This document shows positions 22,876 to 35,140 of a DNA stretch of 64,000 nucleotides, in pieces. The notes beneath the pieces were generated by a model that was not told the DNA's origin, made no database searches, and saw nothing but the letters and a program-made list of their open reading frames with translations. Position numbers and translations under genes: made by a program. The number at the start of each line of letters is the position of its first letter. Position 1 is the stretch's first letter. This stretch comes from Actinostola sp. cb2023 (Eukaryota > Cnidaria > Anthozoa > Actiniaria > Actinostolidae), in assembly GCA_033675265.1 (NCBI GenBank), contig JAUJYZ010000967.1, positions 154,001 to 218,000 on the forward strand, read 5' to 3'.

Positions 22876-24228
22876 CAATTAGCCATTTTGGAAATGAGTA
22901 AAGGACTGGGAACGAGTTTTTAGAATTAATCTAATTGAGAAGAAAGAGAAAGAGCATATCAGAATTAGTAAGCCAGTTCAGGAGTTTGATAGGGTTTGGA
23001 CAAGTAGCAAATGAACTGCAGACATTCAAAAACTGCAAACAAATGTATGGTTACAGCAGCCTCCTAATTCTTCTTTAAGCCCGGGTCAAACGTGAACGCA
23101 AGTCCCTGCAAGTTGCAGTTACTTGCATGTAGCCGGTCAAACGGTGAACGCAAGTTGATACAAGTTCATATGTTTTTTTTACCGATAATTTTTCGTAATT
23201 TGGGGCTTATTCTTTCTACTTTTTGAACGATCATCCGAACTATCGGACCTGAGCTAATTGTGGTTTATTTGTTCGGCTGAATTGCGAAGACACTTTCAGT
23301 GACTTGCGCATTGCGCATGCGTTCACGTTTGCCGGTCAAACGGTGAAAAACTTGCAGCAACTTGCACGGGGGGGGGGGGGGGGGGGGGGTACTTGACCCA
23401 TGTTTGGGGTGTTTCTTGGTGCTACAGTCTGCATTGTATTCTTGGTTAGGTTTCTTTGTATGCAGGGTATTGTTTTGGTTCAAGTTCATTCTTCTCGTTC
23501 TTTGTGTTCATTGTCTAACGTCATCTGGTGTTCTGCAACACCAAGAAACCTCCCATGTTTGGGTATAGGGGTGTCGCTGAGGGTTTGAAAACCTGACCCT
23601 GTTTGATACAAAAATAATCTAAAATACATACCCTGTCTAGGACAACACGTTCCCTCTATTTTAGGACCCTGTTTAGGACGAAGGACAAAATACACACAAT
23701 TCTAACGCGTTTTCATTGACTGATGACCTGCTAAAGACCGGCAAATCTCGGATCTCAGATATATGGCTAAATACCGGATAAAACCATATTTAACGACGAC
23801 AATCGTGCATTACCATACCCTATTTAGGACAGACTCACATAAAATCATATATCCTGTTCAGGACAGAGAGGCCAAAAATCATACCCTGTCCAGCGGCACG
23901 TCCCCGTATAGCGTCGATGCAAGTCCCTGCAAGTTTAATAGCGGTCAAACGTCTACGCAAGTCAAAACTTGCATTAACTTGCAGCGACTTGCGTTTACGT
24001 TTGACCGGGGCTTTAGGAGGCTTTGGTTACAAGGGTCACATACATTTCTTTGTAAATTTCGAGATGTTTGGAAAGCTGTTATTCGTTCAATATCTAACTG
24101 AACCTATCGAAACTTTGTAAACTTACTAATGCGGACATGCTCTTTCTTGTGATGGGGTTCATTTCTTAATTAGATTAATTCTAAAAACTCGTTCCCAGTC
24201 CTTTACTCGTTTCCAAAGTGACTAATTG
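22876..24228. mobile_element. TIR element CAATTAG (copy 2)
   Basis: Duplicate of the element at 14190-15540 with the same nested GCAAGT foldback and G-homopolymer block; only homopolymer lengths were seen to differ. Confidence 0.7.
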
Positions 24229-24803
24229 TGACACACAATTTCTTCAAAAACATTAATGTTCAATCTCCTTTATCCTCCTAAATAGTAAACCAAGCATCAC
24301 AACTGTCTTGTTGTATTGTTATTCTTTGCTCAAATGTCAACTTTCCTTTATTTCCAGAATAAAATGCAAAAACAATATTTTTTTTGTGTGTGTGATTTTC
24401 AGAGAATTTGACTGGATTTTTCAAACTTGCTATGAAATTACCCAGGAAAAACTTGATTTCACAAGCTTTCTTATACTTCGAACTCTATAAATACTAAGAA
24501 TCAAGTCCGCTGGATGATCAGACGTTTCGTCAAAACTTACTCTTCAAATACAATATTTTCATATTTTTTATTAGACAAAAACCCTTCCTCAAAATAGAGC
24601 TGTATATTCTTCGAAAATTTAACATTTTGAAGAAAATTGAGCTATATTTATTAGAAATAGATCAAATAAAATACCAAATGTGTTTTTGTTCTAATATCCT
24701 TATTGCGTACGAGTAACGACCCTTGAAACATACCCTAATTTTCCAATTTTCACTTCTCGCCCCAGGCCTCCTCAATACACCAAATTTGCATGGCCTGTAG
24801 ATT

Positions 24804-26307
24804 GCCGGTGTCACGGGGATTTCGCCCCCCCCAAAATTTGTCCTCCCCGGGGCCAATTCCCCGGTGAATTTGTCCTCCCCGGGGCGAATTCACCGGAGAT
24901 TTCGCCCCCCTCCTTCGCCCCCCTTCGGTGATTTCGCCCTCCCTCCCTTTGGTACCTATATATAGGTATATATTTTCATCAAAAGCATTCCTTGGAAAAT
25001 GGTCACAGGAATCGATAATTTGGTAGCAATTGTTTCCTATAGATAATGGTGTTTAGAGTAATGAAAATTATTGCATTCCTAATGTAGCTATTATAAAAGG
25101 TTGATGTGAATAAAGACAACAAACCATCCTCTACTTTATTTCAACATTATCCACAACACAGCTATAGCTTAATATTACAACCAGAATGGTTCAGCTGCCT
25201 CAATAAAGTGACGTACTTTATATCTTCTTTGTAAAGCCCTTTTGAGCGACAATGTCCAAATATTTTGTCACTTTTATATGTTCGTTCAAAATTCTGGCAG
25301 CGTGTGTCTAGACTGATTCACGATGATAAGTCACTGTTTTCGCTCCTTTGTTGCATTGTGAGCGAAAATCAGAATCAACGATAGCGAACAGTGCCTTCAA
25401 ATGCAGCCAGAAAATTTGACCTTGAATAGCCCTTTCATCATGCAAGCTAACAGAAAATACTTTTAGTCGGCTCAAGTCAGAATTTCAGTTTTTTAAATTT
25501 GATTTAATATTAATTCTGAGCCAGTTTGTTTTAATAAATAGCTGACTTGATATGTTGTAGAATCAATGAAATGGCAGGTAAAAATAATGATAAAGTCTTG
25601 CCTGAGCTTAAAAAAAACAGTTGATTTTTTCTACCGTAGAAAAAATCATTGTACACATTTTAAAGCTCAAACTGACTTTAGTATTATTTTACCTGCCATT
25701 CCACAACATATCAAAGTTACCCAAAATATTTGTTCTAAAATTAAATTTGAAAGTAGAGTGGTTTTCATAAACCCGTGAAACAAATCGTATTAGTCAGTGC
25801 GTAATAGCCATACACACACAAAAGAAAACAATGGAATTACGGAGTAATAAAGCGTATTACGCTAACATGTATTTCACGGGTTTATGAAAACCACTCTACT
25901 ATTTGATAAGTAGACTATTATAACTTAGTTCAGGATGTTATTATAATTTTGAATTCCTTAGCTTTCTTGGCTTTTCTACACGGCTATTTCATGTACATTT
26001 TTTGTTTCATCATCAATAAAATAAAATAAATAATTTCAGTTTTTAAAACGTTATATTTTTTTCATTTTTTCATTATTAATCAAAGTAATAAACTTGTCGT
26101 GAAAAGTAGAGAAATATACTAATTTTTCTGAAGAGGAGGGGGGGGGGCGAATTCACCAGGAGGTAAAATCACCAGAAGGGGGGGCGAAATCACCAGAGGG
26201 GGGCGACATCACCGGTGAATTCGCCCCGGGGGGGACAAATTCACCGGTGAATTCGCCCCGGAGGGGGGGCGAATCCCACGGGGGGGCGAATTCCCCCCGA
26301 CACCGGC
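24804..26307. mobile_element. GCCGGTGTC TIR element (copy 2)
   Basis: Duplicate of 16114-17616, including the nested TA-flanked mini-element at 25756-25896. The C run near 24828 is shorter than in copy 1. Confidence 0.7.
25756..25896. mobile_element. 141-bp TA-flanked mini-element (copy 2)
   Basis: Duplicate of 17068-17208, again bounded by TA dinucleotides and GAGTGG/CCACTC ends. Confidence 0.8.
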
Positions 26308-26728
26308 ATTATGATATTTTAAGAAACTAATGCCGTGGAATTAATTTAGACCTCTAACACAAACTATGACCAAAACGTGATTGAAATCAGGTAATCCTCA
26401 TTTTCCGTCTTTCTTTCATTTTCTTCGAATTTTGCAGTCAACCTCTCTTATAAAGAGATTTGTTTGTATATAAAATACGGTGTAAAAATTTATATTGAAA
26501 TTCTCGGTATTTTGCATATATGAACGCTTTATATGGAAGACTATAAATTTCTTCCCAACTCCAATCATTTTCCAGAAAGCGGTTGTCATACTTAAATCTA
26601 GCTTTAGGGGTAATGAATATTTTATGTAAGGGTTAGAGAATAACGCGAGTGCTTTATGGGATTTAGAGCTCCGAGCAGCAGATAGAAGGCCACGAGGCGC
26701 GTAGCCGAGTGTTTATTCTCTAACCGTT

Positions 26729-27736
26729 TTAGAATATAGTCATACTCACGAGAGTATTCTTTGGCTGCATGTCTGTTGCTTTCCCAAAGGAATACTGATT
26801 TCAAATGCACATACGTTTATGCAAAGCTGTTCAGTTGTGTGTGACTTCGATCAGTGGAGTGAAGATGAATATCCGAAGCTTGAGACTTTTAAATACGAAG
26901 CTTGCAACGCTAGAAATTACCGATATTTGTTGTGGAAATGAAGAGCAGAAATCTCAAAGTTTCTTCAAACCAGTTAGAACCAGTTAGAACGGACGAAATT
27001 GAAAAACGAGAGAAATAATGAACACCAAAGAAAACTCAAGCACGATACGTGGACATTAATATATTGAAAGATTGGGCTAACTATATCGCAATAATCATAC
27101 GGAGAACTTGGATGACTGATGAATATCCGTACATCTACACTTCTTGTAGAACATGGAGAAACTCGTTTGTGATTTCATTTTGAAGAGTAAGTGACTCGCT
27201 ACGTTTCTTTAGTGTTTAGTATGATCTGTATTTCTGTATCAGTATTCTAGCTGCTTAACGAATCCAAATAACTGTCGATTTATTGGATTATGATATAATA
27301 TTTGAATAGTATTTGAAGATTAAACTGAGATTGTATTATAATATTTTTTGTCGATAGTTTAGTACACGTTATATTAGAGTGCAAATAAGCGCTAACATTT
27401 AGTACTAATTAACATTTTACTAGTTTTACTACTAAGTAGTACTAACAACAATGATAAAGCATTTGGTGCTATTTATTAGTACGTACTATTTAGTTAGTTA
27501 ACTATTTCATGGATATAATATTTGCACTCTAGTATTCTCTAAGTAGTCATTAGTATTCCCTATATAGAGAATACTAATAAGGCTTTGTAACAAAAGAAAA
27601 CAAAAAGCTTTATTAGTATTCTCTATATAGAGAATACTAATGAGTCCATTGTTAAAGCCCTATTAGTTACTTTATGAGATATAGAGCGCACAAATGCTGG
27701 GCGCTGATTGGTCGAGTGAGTATGACTATATTCTAA
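26729..27736. mobile_element. TTAGAATATAG TIR element (copy 2)
   Basis: Duplicate of 18038-19045 with the same internal palindromes. Confidence 0.75.
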
Positions 27737-28729
27737 TTATAGATACATTGTAAATCTTTTTTGCAGTAACCTTATTTAATGTTTGTTCATCCTTATATGA
27801 AAGTTCCGAGTCCATGGAAATTTGTATAGGACTCGTTTTTGACGGACCTGATTGCAGAATCGATTTCCATTTAGACGGCATTGAAAGATGAAGTCCAAGT
27901 ATCAAAAAATAATCCGTAACAGTAAAGTTTAGATATTTGGACTGAAAAAATTCAAAAGAGTTGAGTTGTCCATTTTGTTGAACTATATTAAGTATTTTCA
28001 TTACTCCGATACCCAACATTTTTTTCCTAAAGACCGAGTTATTTGCGACCAGCATATTTCTATTGTTCCAAATGATTTCGTTTGATACCTGTTCATAAGT
28101 ACTGATTTCCTTTTTCGATAAAAAGACCAAGCTATTAGACATTCTTCATAAAATTTTGGCAGTTCAATTGGTAATTTTTTGACATCAAAATCACATCTTA
28201 AAAGAAAAATTCTCTCCGACATCTCTTAAGTAGGAGTTTAGAATATATTTCCAGTATTCAGGAGAACTTTCTAAGTATTTCCTTATGAACAAAATTCTCT
28301 GTGTGTCAATCAATGATGTTAAATGTGGCATCTTTAAACCTCCATCTTTATAATCGCCTATTACAGTTAGTCGCTTAATTTTATCTTTGCCATTCCAAAG
28401 AAAATTGTGCATTATAGTGTCAATCTCCTTAATATGTGCTTCAAAAGAGAGGCTTGCTTTGCACCTGACAGGAATGAGTACCATAATAGAGGTTTCCGAT
28501 TTAGTGGAATTTGTACTTAATTGGAACCAATCTTGAGTTAATACAAAGTTTGCTAATGGTGCTTGGCTTTCAGACGGTAGTGGAGGTCTTATCCTGCAGA
28601 AAACAGAAAACATTTCCCTTGAGCTCCTGTATGGTATTATGCAGTTGTCGTCTCAATGCTTCCTCTTGCCTAAGTTTATAGTCTTTCACGTAACATGTCT
28701 TGCAATTTTTGTACATCTTGTCTCAGGCC
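27726..28729 (-). pseudogene. Kinesin-14-like fragment fused to LINE tail (copy 2)
   Basis: Duplicate of the chimera at 19035-20038 with the same frame breaks, so the lesions predate the tandem duplication (or the duplication is an assembly product). No independent open frame is restored in this copy. Confidence 0.7.
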
Positions 28730-28934
28730 AGCTATTTATATATTTTTTTTAAATAAATAAATATATTATTTTTTTACATTTAAATTTACAAAACAACATA
28801 CACTCATGTTTCATTACAATGTTTCAAAAACATAGAAAACTCTATTTTTATAAATATATAAAAAACGTTAATATATTATTTGGAACAGTCAGAGGTTGCC
28901 TGCGTCTCTTCTTCTTCTATCTATATATATCTAT

Positions 28935-28987
28935 GTGAATTTACGAAAAGGTACATCATTGAACTGATGTACCTTTTCGTAAATTCA
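28935..28987. repeat. Perfect palindrome with 23-bp arms
   Basis: TGAATTTACGAAAAGG... and its exact complement face each other across a loop of about 7 bases (TTGAAC region). In copy 1 (20245 onward) only the left arm and loop are present and the sequence then enters the satellite. The loop is therefore the right-hand breakpoint of the tandem duplication. Confidence 0.85.
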
Positions 28988-29955
28988 TATTTAAAGACAG
29001 TTTAATGTTGGTACACCAACTACTGACAGCTGAATGTTGGTTCATCAACTAATGACAGTTAAATGTTGTTCACCAACATTTAACTGTCTTGCACCAACAT
29101 TTAACTGTTTGAATGACATAGGATTGAAGAATCATTTACCAAAGGATAAAAACGTTATTCCACAAGATGGTTGCTGCATGCATGTGAGAATCCTAGCTAT
29201 ATACCCAGTGGTGTCTCCACCCTCCAACACCCCTCCCCCTTACCTCTCCTGATTACTGCTCATCATCTTCATCATATTGATTGATTGATTTTTGATTATG
29301 AAGATCATCATACATTTATGTTTATAATATTATTGCTATTGCTATTACAATGATTACTCTTCCTACATATGTTTCAGATATCCAAGGTTGTTGAGTATTG
29401 TGTTAGCCAGCCTGTATCAGAATGCAGTAGTGTGACAACTAACTGGTCACTAATATCAAAAGATATATCCTATTGCCCATGAAGGAATGAGTGAAGCTTG
29501 AAATAAAATTACATTTTAAACCGGCTTGAATTTATTAAATCAGATGAAATTGTCTCTTTCTTATAATCTGGCTCTGTGGTAAAGAATGAATGAATGACTG
29601 GCTGACTGGCTGACTGACTGACTGACTGACTATGGGATGGTTGAATGAATGACTGAATGAATGAATGCTCGCCTCTTTCTTTCTTTTTTCTTTCTTGATT
29701 CAATAGTAAATGCAAGCACTACGGATGGAAGTTACAACAAGGCCCATCACACATGAAGCTCAATTTGTTGTCGGTGCGTTGGGAGCGAAAGCACGAATCG
29801 ATTAGCCAAACTGTGTGATCGCCTCCCTAAAGTGTCTAAAGTTCGCGAGGGAGCGGTTTTGTAGAAGTTTCAGATGGAATTGGGGTGTTGGAATTAAGGG
29901 ATTTTAAATCACGATGTGACTGCTGTCAGAGTTGTTGCGCCCAACACCTCCAACA
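28988..29955. other. Noncoding stretch with small repeats
   Basis: Bases 29000-29110 carry inverted and direct copies of CACCAACATTTAACTG. Bases 29585-29665 hold short GACT and GAAT microsatellites. No coding feature was recognised. A C homopolymer begins at about 29956. Confidence 0.6.
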
Positions 29956-30295
29956 TCCCCCCCCCCCCCCCCCCCCCTCAACCCCCGTCGTAGAAAATAA
30001 AGAACTGAATTTCAAGAATTCCCGAGAAAAAAAACTTTGGGCCATTCAGAGCTAGGTTACCTCCATGGATGTCAATGCCAGTCAGGTGAAAATCAAGGTT
30101 TTTGTCAACGAAAAGCTGTTCGGAATATTAGTAGGGTAATGTATATGGAGTGTAATATTAAAAACTGGAAATTATTTTACAGATCCATTATATTTAATAT
30201 AGGTTCATACAATTAGATTACAAACGTGTTTAGGCAATGTAATTGTTCCTCCAACAGACTAAAAGTGTATTACCTAACGAAGTATATAGAACTAA

Positions 30296-30804
30296 TGCAT
30301 GGATCAATTCCAGCTGTTACCATCCCCCCCCCCCCCCCCCCCCCCCGGGCATACCCCAGGGATTTGTAAGGACCTGTGTCCCAGGGGCGGGGATTTTGTA
30401 CAACAACGTGGTTGCCCCGGGGGTGAGGGGCGGGGATAACTTGACCGAGCGTATAATCAATGGAGGAATTCATAATAATGGAATTTGTCGGTAAAGAGAC
30501 TACTTTTGTCGCCGATTGGCTTGAAAAACAAGGTCTTGCAAAGTTAAAGGCTTTCTTTGAAAAAAAGGCAGTGTTTAACGGCACAGATGACTTCTTATCT
30601 CTACTGTTATGGTCAATAATTATTGTTAAACATGCCGTTTAATATTATTCAATTGTTGGTTGCTTTTCCGTTGCCCTGGGGCGGGGAATTTGTTATTTCT
30701 GTCGGCTCAGGGGCAGGGAATTTGTAGTCCCAAGAATTTGTTTTTACAAATCCCCGGGGGTCAGCCCGGGGGGGGGATGGTAACAGCTGGAATTGATCCA
30801 TGCA
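30296..30804. mobile_element. Foldback element with C/G homopolymer sub-ends
   Basis: Begins TGCATGGATCAATTCCAGCT, passes into GTTACCAT and a run of about 22 C, and ends with a G run followed by ATGGTAACAGCTGG and the complement of the left end. TAA stands on both sides (30293-30295 and 30805-30807), a duplication of the PIF/Harbinger type. The interior has repeats of CCCCAGGGGCGGGGA-like sequence and no transposase. Confidence 0.7.
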
Positions 30805-30916
30805 TAACTACTCATGGTACAAATTCAGTGCTCCGGCTTACCATGCTCATGCTCGAACAATATTTAAAACGCAGTTATGATGAGTGACCATAAATCCCAG
30901 TTTTTTGTTTATCATA

Positions 30917-31066
30917 TAGACCGAATGCAATAATGGCGTCCAATGTCAATTGCCATTGTGCTGGACTGACTAGCCTTTCATACAGGTGGGAATGCTTTTG
31001 TGATTCCACATGAACACGAGGTTAGTCAGTCCAGAACAATGGCAAATTGAAATTGCATTCGGTCTA
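30917..31066. mobile_element. 150-bp TA-flanked hairpin mini-element
   Basis: Ends TAGACCGAATGCAAT and its complement, with further pairing inward through CTGGACTGACTA. Flanked by TA at 30915-30916 and 31067-31068. Typical Tc1/mariner-type MITE. Confidence 0.75.
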
Positions 31067-31491
31067 TACCAAGAACTGAATAGCGCGCGCTATAACCATT
31101 TTATGCATCCGTTGTTGACCAATCAGGATCCAGAAATTTTGCTTAACTTATATGATCAGTAAATGTGTATAATGCAAAACTTTTGGGGGATAACAGTTGT
31201 TCAATTATTTGCTCATAAACGTTATTATTCATCGATTGTGGCGAGGGATTCATAATATTGGCTTGCTTCACAGCTTAAATATTTAGAAGCCAATTTGACA
31301 CAATTTTCTTTTACGTCGGTCGACACGGGATTGATTGAATTCAATTTCACTTTAAGGTCTGAAGCATGAAGTGGATGCCATTGTTTCTTTTTAAGGAAAG
31401 AGATCCTACGTGGTTTTTCGTAGGGATCAATCGAAAAACAAACGAAGCATTCTCCACTTTTAATCTTTGTGGTAACAAGAACCCCATTATG

Positions 31492-31642
31492 TAAGGGTTA
31501 GAGAATAACGCGAGTGCTTTATGGGATTTAGAGCTCCGAGCAGCAGATAGAAGGCCACGAGGCGCGTAGCGCCGAGTGGCCCTTCTATCAATGCGAGGCG
31601 CTCTAAATTCCATAAAGCACGAGTGTTTATTCTCTAACCGTT
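31492..31642. repeat. Hairpin GGTTAGAGAATAA, complete form
   Basis: The arms (GGTTAGAGAATAACGCGAG... and ...GTTTATTCTCTAACC) are complete here, whereas the copies at 17938-18037 and 26629-26728 lack most of the right arm. It always abuts the TTAGAATATAG element on its right. Confidence 0.7.
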
Positions 31643-32908
31643 TTAGAATATAGTCATACTCACGAGAGTATTCTTTGGCTGCATGTCTGTTGCTTTCCCA
31701 AAGGAATACTGATTTCAAATGCACATACGCTTATGCAAATCTGTTCAGTTGTGTGTGACTTCAGTGGAGTGAAGATGAATATCCGAAGCTTGAGGCTTTT
31801 AAATACGAAGCTTGCAACGCTAGAAAATACCGATATTTGTTGTGGAAATGAAGAGCAGAAATCTCAAAGTTTTTTCAAACCAGTTAGAACGGACGAAATT
31901 GAAAAACGAGAGAAATAATGAACACCAAAGAAAACTCAAGCACGATGTGGACATTTATTATATCGCTATTCAAAGTCATTTGCATATAATATATTATGCA
32001 TGCAATCCATTATTATGATAATACAAGCCTCCTGATTGGCCAACAAGTGATTGAAATACGCCCTGCATAAATTAACTAACACACTTCGCAAGAAACCGTC
32101 CAAGACGCCAAAGTGGTTTCGCTTGCTCTAAGCAAGTCACCGAACACAGATCCTTGTAGCCGTACAGATTATCGGTCTGGTACTGGAAATGGTGTAAGTT
32201 AAGCTACTGTGGATGTTGTCGAGGTTCCAAGGTTTAGTAAATTCATCGACCAGGACGTACTCCTCGTAATGATACAGAAGCAAGTCCACCACAAGTTCCA
32301 GCGCCTCGTGGTTTCCTTCAACGGTTATTAAGCCACCTCAGGTAGTCAGCGTTGTGCTTGACTCTATCAGTTGACTGTTAAGCGTACGCGTGTTTCGGGT
32401 GAAGGAATAGGCTCGTAGAGTTCTATTATTGTGTTTATTTAGATTTGCCATACTTTTACTCGTAAGTCGAGTGTTGTTAGATAATTTTTCCTGCAGCAGC
32501 TCGTTTGGTTCATCGGCACAAGTTTCAGTTCATGGTATGGTTATATTGGTCAGTCAAAGCGATGTATAGTCACTAGCTTTTATGAGCATTTTATTTGTTC
32601 TCTAGGTTCATCATAGCCATGCAGTAGTTGGTTTAGGCGTTCGGTCAGGCATTTCTACGGAAAGTTATTATTATCATCTTTTATTTGGACGGTTATTTTA
32701 CTAGCCTACTCGGTTTTCTTTTATAGGATTGTTTTCTAGTGCAGTATAAGTTTTTCATTTTTAGTCTGCAGCGCTTCAGGAATGTTGCTCTGGTGTGAGT
32801 TACTTTCGGCAACATTTGCATACGTTGTTAGTTTTGTATGCTAGTATGTCCCATTGGGACTAGCACAACGTAATTAACGTGTTTAGGCATCGGTTTGGTT
32901 ACCTTACA

Positions 32909-33870
32909 GTCCTCTGTGTAGCTTCGGGCCGTTTCCAGAGAGGTGGAAAGTGATGAAAGTTATCAGAACTCTGTTTGGGCTTAGGACCCGTAGAGAGAGT
33001 TCTGTGTAGAGACCTCTATGTGGCTTCGGGCCGTTTCCAGAGAGGTGAAAAGTGATGAAAGTTATCAGAACTCTGTTTGGGTTTAGGACCCGTAGAGAGA
33101 GTTCTGTGTAGAGACCTCTATGTGGCTTCGGGCCGTTTCCAGAGAGGTGAAAAGTGATGAAAGGTATCAGAACTCTGTTTGGGTTTAGGACCCGTAGAGA
33201 GAGTTCTGTGTAGAGACCTCTATGTGGCTTCGGGCCGTTTCCAGAGAGGTGAAAAGTGATGAAAGTTATCAGAACTCTGTTTGGGTTTAGGACCCGTAGA
33301 GAGAGTTCTGTGTAGAGACTTCTATGTGGCTTCGGGCCGTTTCCAGAGAGGTGAAAAGTGATGGAAGTTATCAGAACTCTGTTTGGGTTTAGGACCCGTA
33401 GAGAGAGTTCTGTGTAGAGACCTCTATGTGGCTTCGGGCCGTTTCCAGAGAGGTGAAAAGTGATGAAAGTTATCAGAACTCTGTTTGGGCTTAGGACCCG
33501 TAGAGAGAGTTCTGTGTAGAGACCTCTATGTGGCTTCGGGCCGTTTCCAGAGAGGTGAAAAGTGATGAAAGGTATCAGAACTCTGTTTGGGTTTAGGACC
33601 CGTAGAGAGAGTTCTGTGTATAGACCTCTATGTGGCTTCGGGCCGTTTCCAGAGAGGTGAAAAGTGATGAAAGTTATCAGAACTCTGTTTGGGTTTAGGA
33701 CCCGTAGAGAGAGTTCTGTGTAGAGACCTCTGTGTGGCTTCGGGCCGTTTCCAGAGAGGTGAAAAGTGATGAAAGTTATCAGTTATGAACTCTGTTTGGG
33801 ATTAGGACCCGTAGAGAGAGTTCTTTGTAGAGACCTCGGTGTGGCTTCGGGCCGTTTCCAGAGAGGTGAA
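32909..33870. repeat. Ten tandem 102-bp repeats with two potential hairpins each
   Basis: The landmark GCTTCGGGCCGTTTCCAGAG recurs at 32921, 33023, 33125, 33227, 33329, 33431, 33533, 33635, 33737 and 33844. Each unit holds ACCTCT...AGAGGT around the GGCTTCGGGCC loop, and AGAACTCT...AGAGTTCT with an inner GGGT/ACCC pair. No long open frame is conserved. Degenerate relatives follow to about 34400. The design suggests structured RNA; strand and transcription are unknown. Confidence 0.9.
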
Positions 33871-33959
33871 AACATGCATGTGAAAAGTGATCATACGCGT
33901 ATTGAAATAAAAGTTATCATTTATGGACTAGCTGTTTGGTTTTCGGACCCGTGTATAGA

Positions 33960-34260
33960 GAGTACCTGCATGTGGTTGTTCCTCCGAGTGTCTTTGAGCT
34001 GCTTTACCAGGGAGGAGACAAGTGGCAATACTATAGTGGTTTTCAGACCAGTGTAGAGAGTATCTGTTCCTACGAGTGTCTTTGAGCTGTTTTACCAGGG
34101 AGGAGTCAAGCAATACTCTAGTGGTTTTCAGACCAGTGTAGAGAGTATCTGTTCCTCCGAGTGTCTTTGAGCTGTTTTACCAGGGAGGAGACAGGCAATA
34201 CTCTAGTGGTTTTCAGACCCTACAAAGTTGTAGGATGACGTATGTCACCTAGCAGCTTCG
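33960..34260. repeat. Degenerate relatives of the 102-bp repeat
   Basis: Three units of about 85-90 bp contain TTTTCAGACCAGTGTAGAGA and GAGTGTCTTTGAGCTG, aligning with the 102-bp unit at TTTAGGACCCGTAGAGAGAG. The closing pair is now TTCCTCC with GGAGGAG instead of ACCTCT with AGAGGT, so the stem potential is kept while the sequence changes. Confidence 0.6.
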
Positions 34261-34851
34261 GGATGTGTTAGAGGGTTATAAAAATGCAAGTTCTGTTCTC
34301 TACGGAGTAGCTGCGTGTCATTGGCCAGGTTGTAGTATGAACTGTGTCCTCCAGTTCCTCTATTTGCTTCGGGTGGGGAAAATGTTAGGAGAAAAGCAAG
34401 GAATAGCGAGCTTCAAGCACACACACACAGAAAAGAAAATATGTTTATGTGTTAAAGCTATGTACACACTGGTTGTTTTCTTCGCTTCGGTTGGGAACAG
34501 CAATCCGCACGTGCATATCGTTTTATCGAGTGTCCGTGTTCCTATCCTTTTCAGGATAAGAGGGCTGCTGTTTCCTGACTGTGGCTCCCGACCACCCCTT
34601 TGCAAGAAGCTTTAATATACCGCGTTCTGCCTCTTTGTTACAGAATTGTTGTTGTTTTTGTTGTTGCTGAATGCTAAGAGAATAAAATGCTTCCATCGCT
34701 CAACTGGAGCAGGAGTTTCGAGAATTGTGATGGGTTAACGTTGGGGTGGACGGGAGCCCCAGTCAGGAAACAGCGTTTCTCGCGAGCGCACCTTTTAAAA
34801 GGTTTAGAAGAAAGATAATTCGCGCTCCTCGGGTCATCGGGCTTCCGAGAT

Positions 34852-35140
34852 TCAAATTGTTTCTTCATTAGCGAATTGAAAACCAGGAAGGGTTAGCGAC
34901 CATAGTAAATATACTTGGTCTCTTCTTTTCAAATGTGAATATCTTCTCATAACATTTAACTTAGCACTCCGACGAGTAAAGTGCAAGAGTTCGGTCATAA
35001 ATTTCCACATGAATCGTTGAAGGTGTTCCCGCATGTCCAACATTACAAAATGACCGTCTTCGGCTTTGGATATGTGATAGCATGTACTACCGTAAGGAAT
35101 GCCGAGTACTGGATAGTGCAAAAATTTGCAGATTTCTAGT
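34852..35140 (-). CDS. Candidate terminal exon inside the insertion
   Basis: On the minus strand a strong acceptor (TTATTTTTTGTCAG) at 35141 opens a frame of about 95 codons: LEICKFLHYPVLGIPYGSTC, then KAEDGHFVMLDMREHLQRF, ending with a stop at 34852. I do not recognise the domain. The frame is long for this AT-rich sequence and has a clean border, so it may be a captured host exon or part of the element's own gene. No upstream partner exon was identified. Confidence 0.4.

Larger units (their letters stand above)
20273..28968. repeat. Tandem duplication, copy 2
   Basis: Second copy of the segment 11780-20277, in the same orientation and directly adjacent. Offsets run from 8686 to 8691 in the non-satellite block. 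The right boundary is CTGAT at 28964-28968, inside the loop of a palindrome that is intact only here. Confidence 0.9.

Noticed and set aside
11780..28968. Two diverged haplotypes laid end to end by the assembler
   Set aside because: Not excluded, but the intact palindrome only in copy 2 and the CTGAT junction fit a real tandem duplication better; left as an open alternative to test with reads.
32909..33870. Hammerhead or tRNA-derived SINE array
   Set aside because: TGATGAAAG occurs but without the ribozyme core, and no A/B box pair of a tRNA gene was found.
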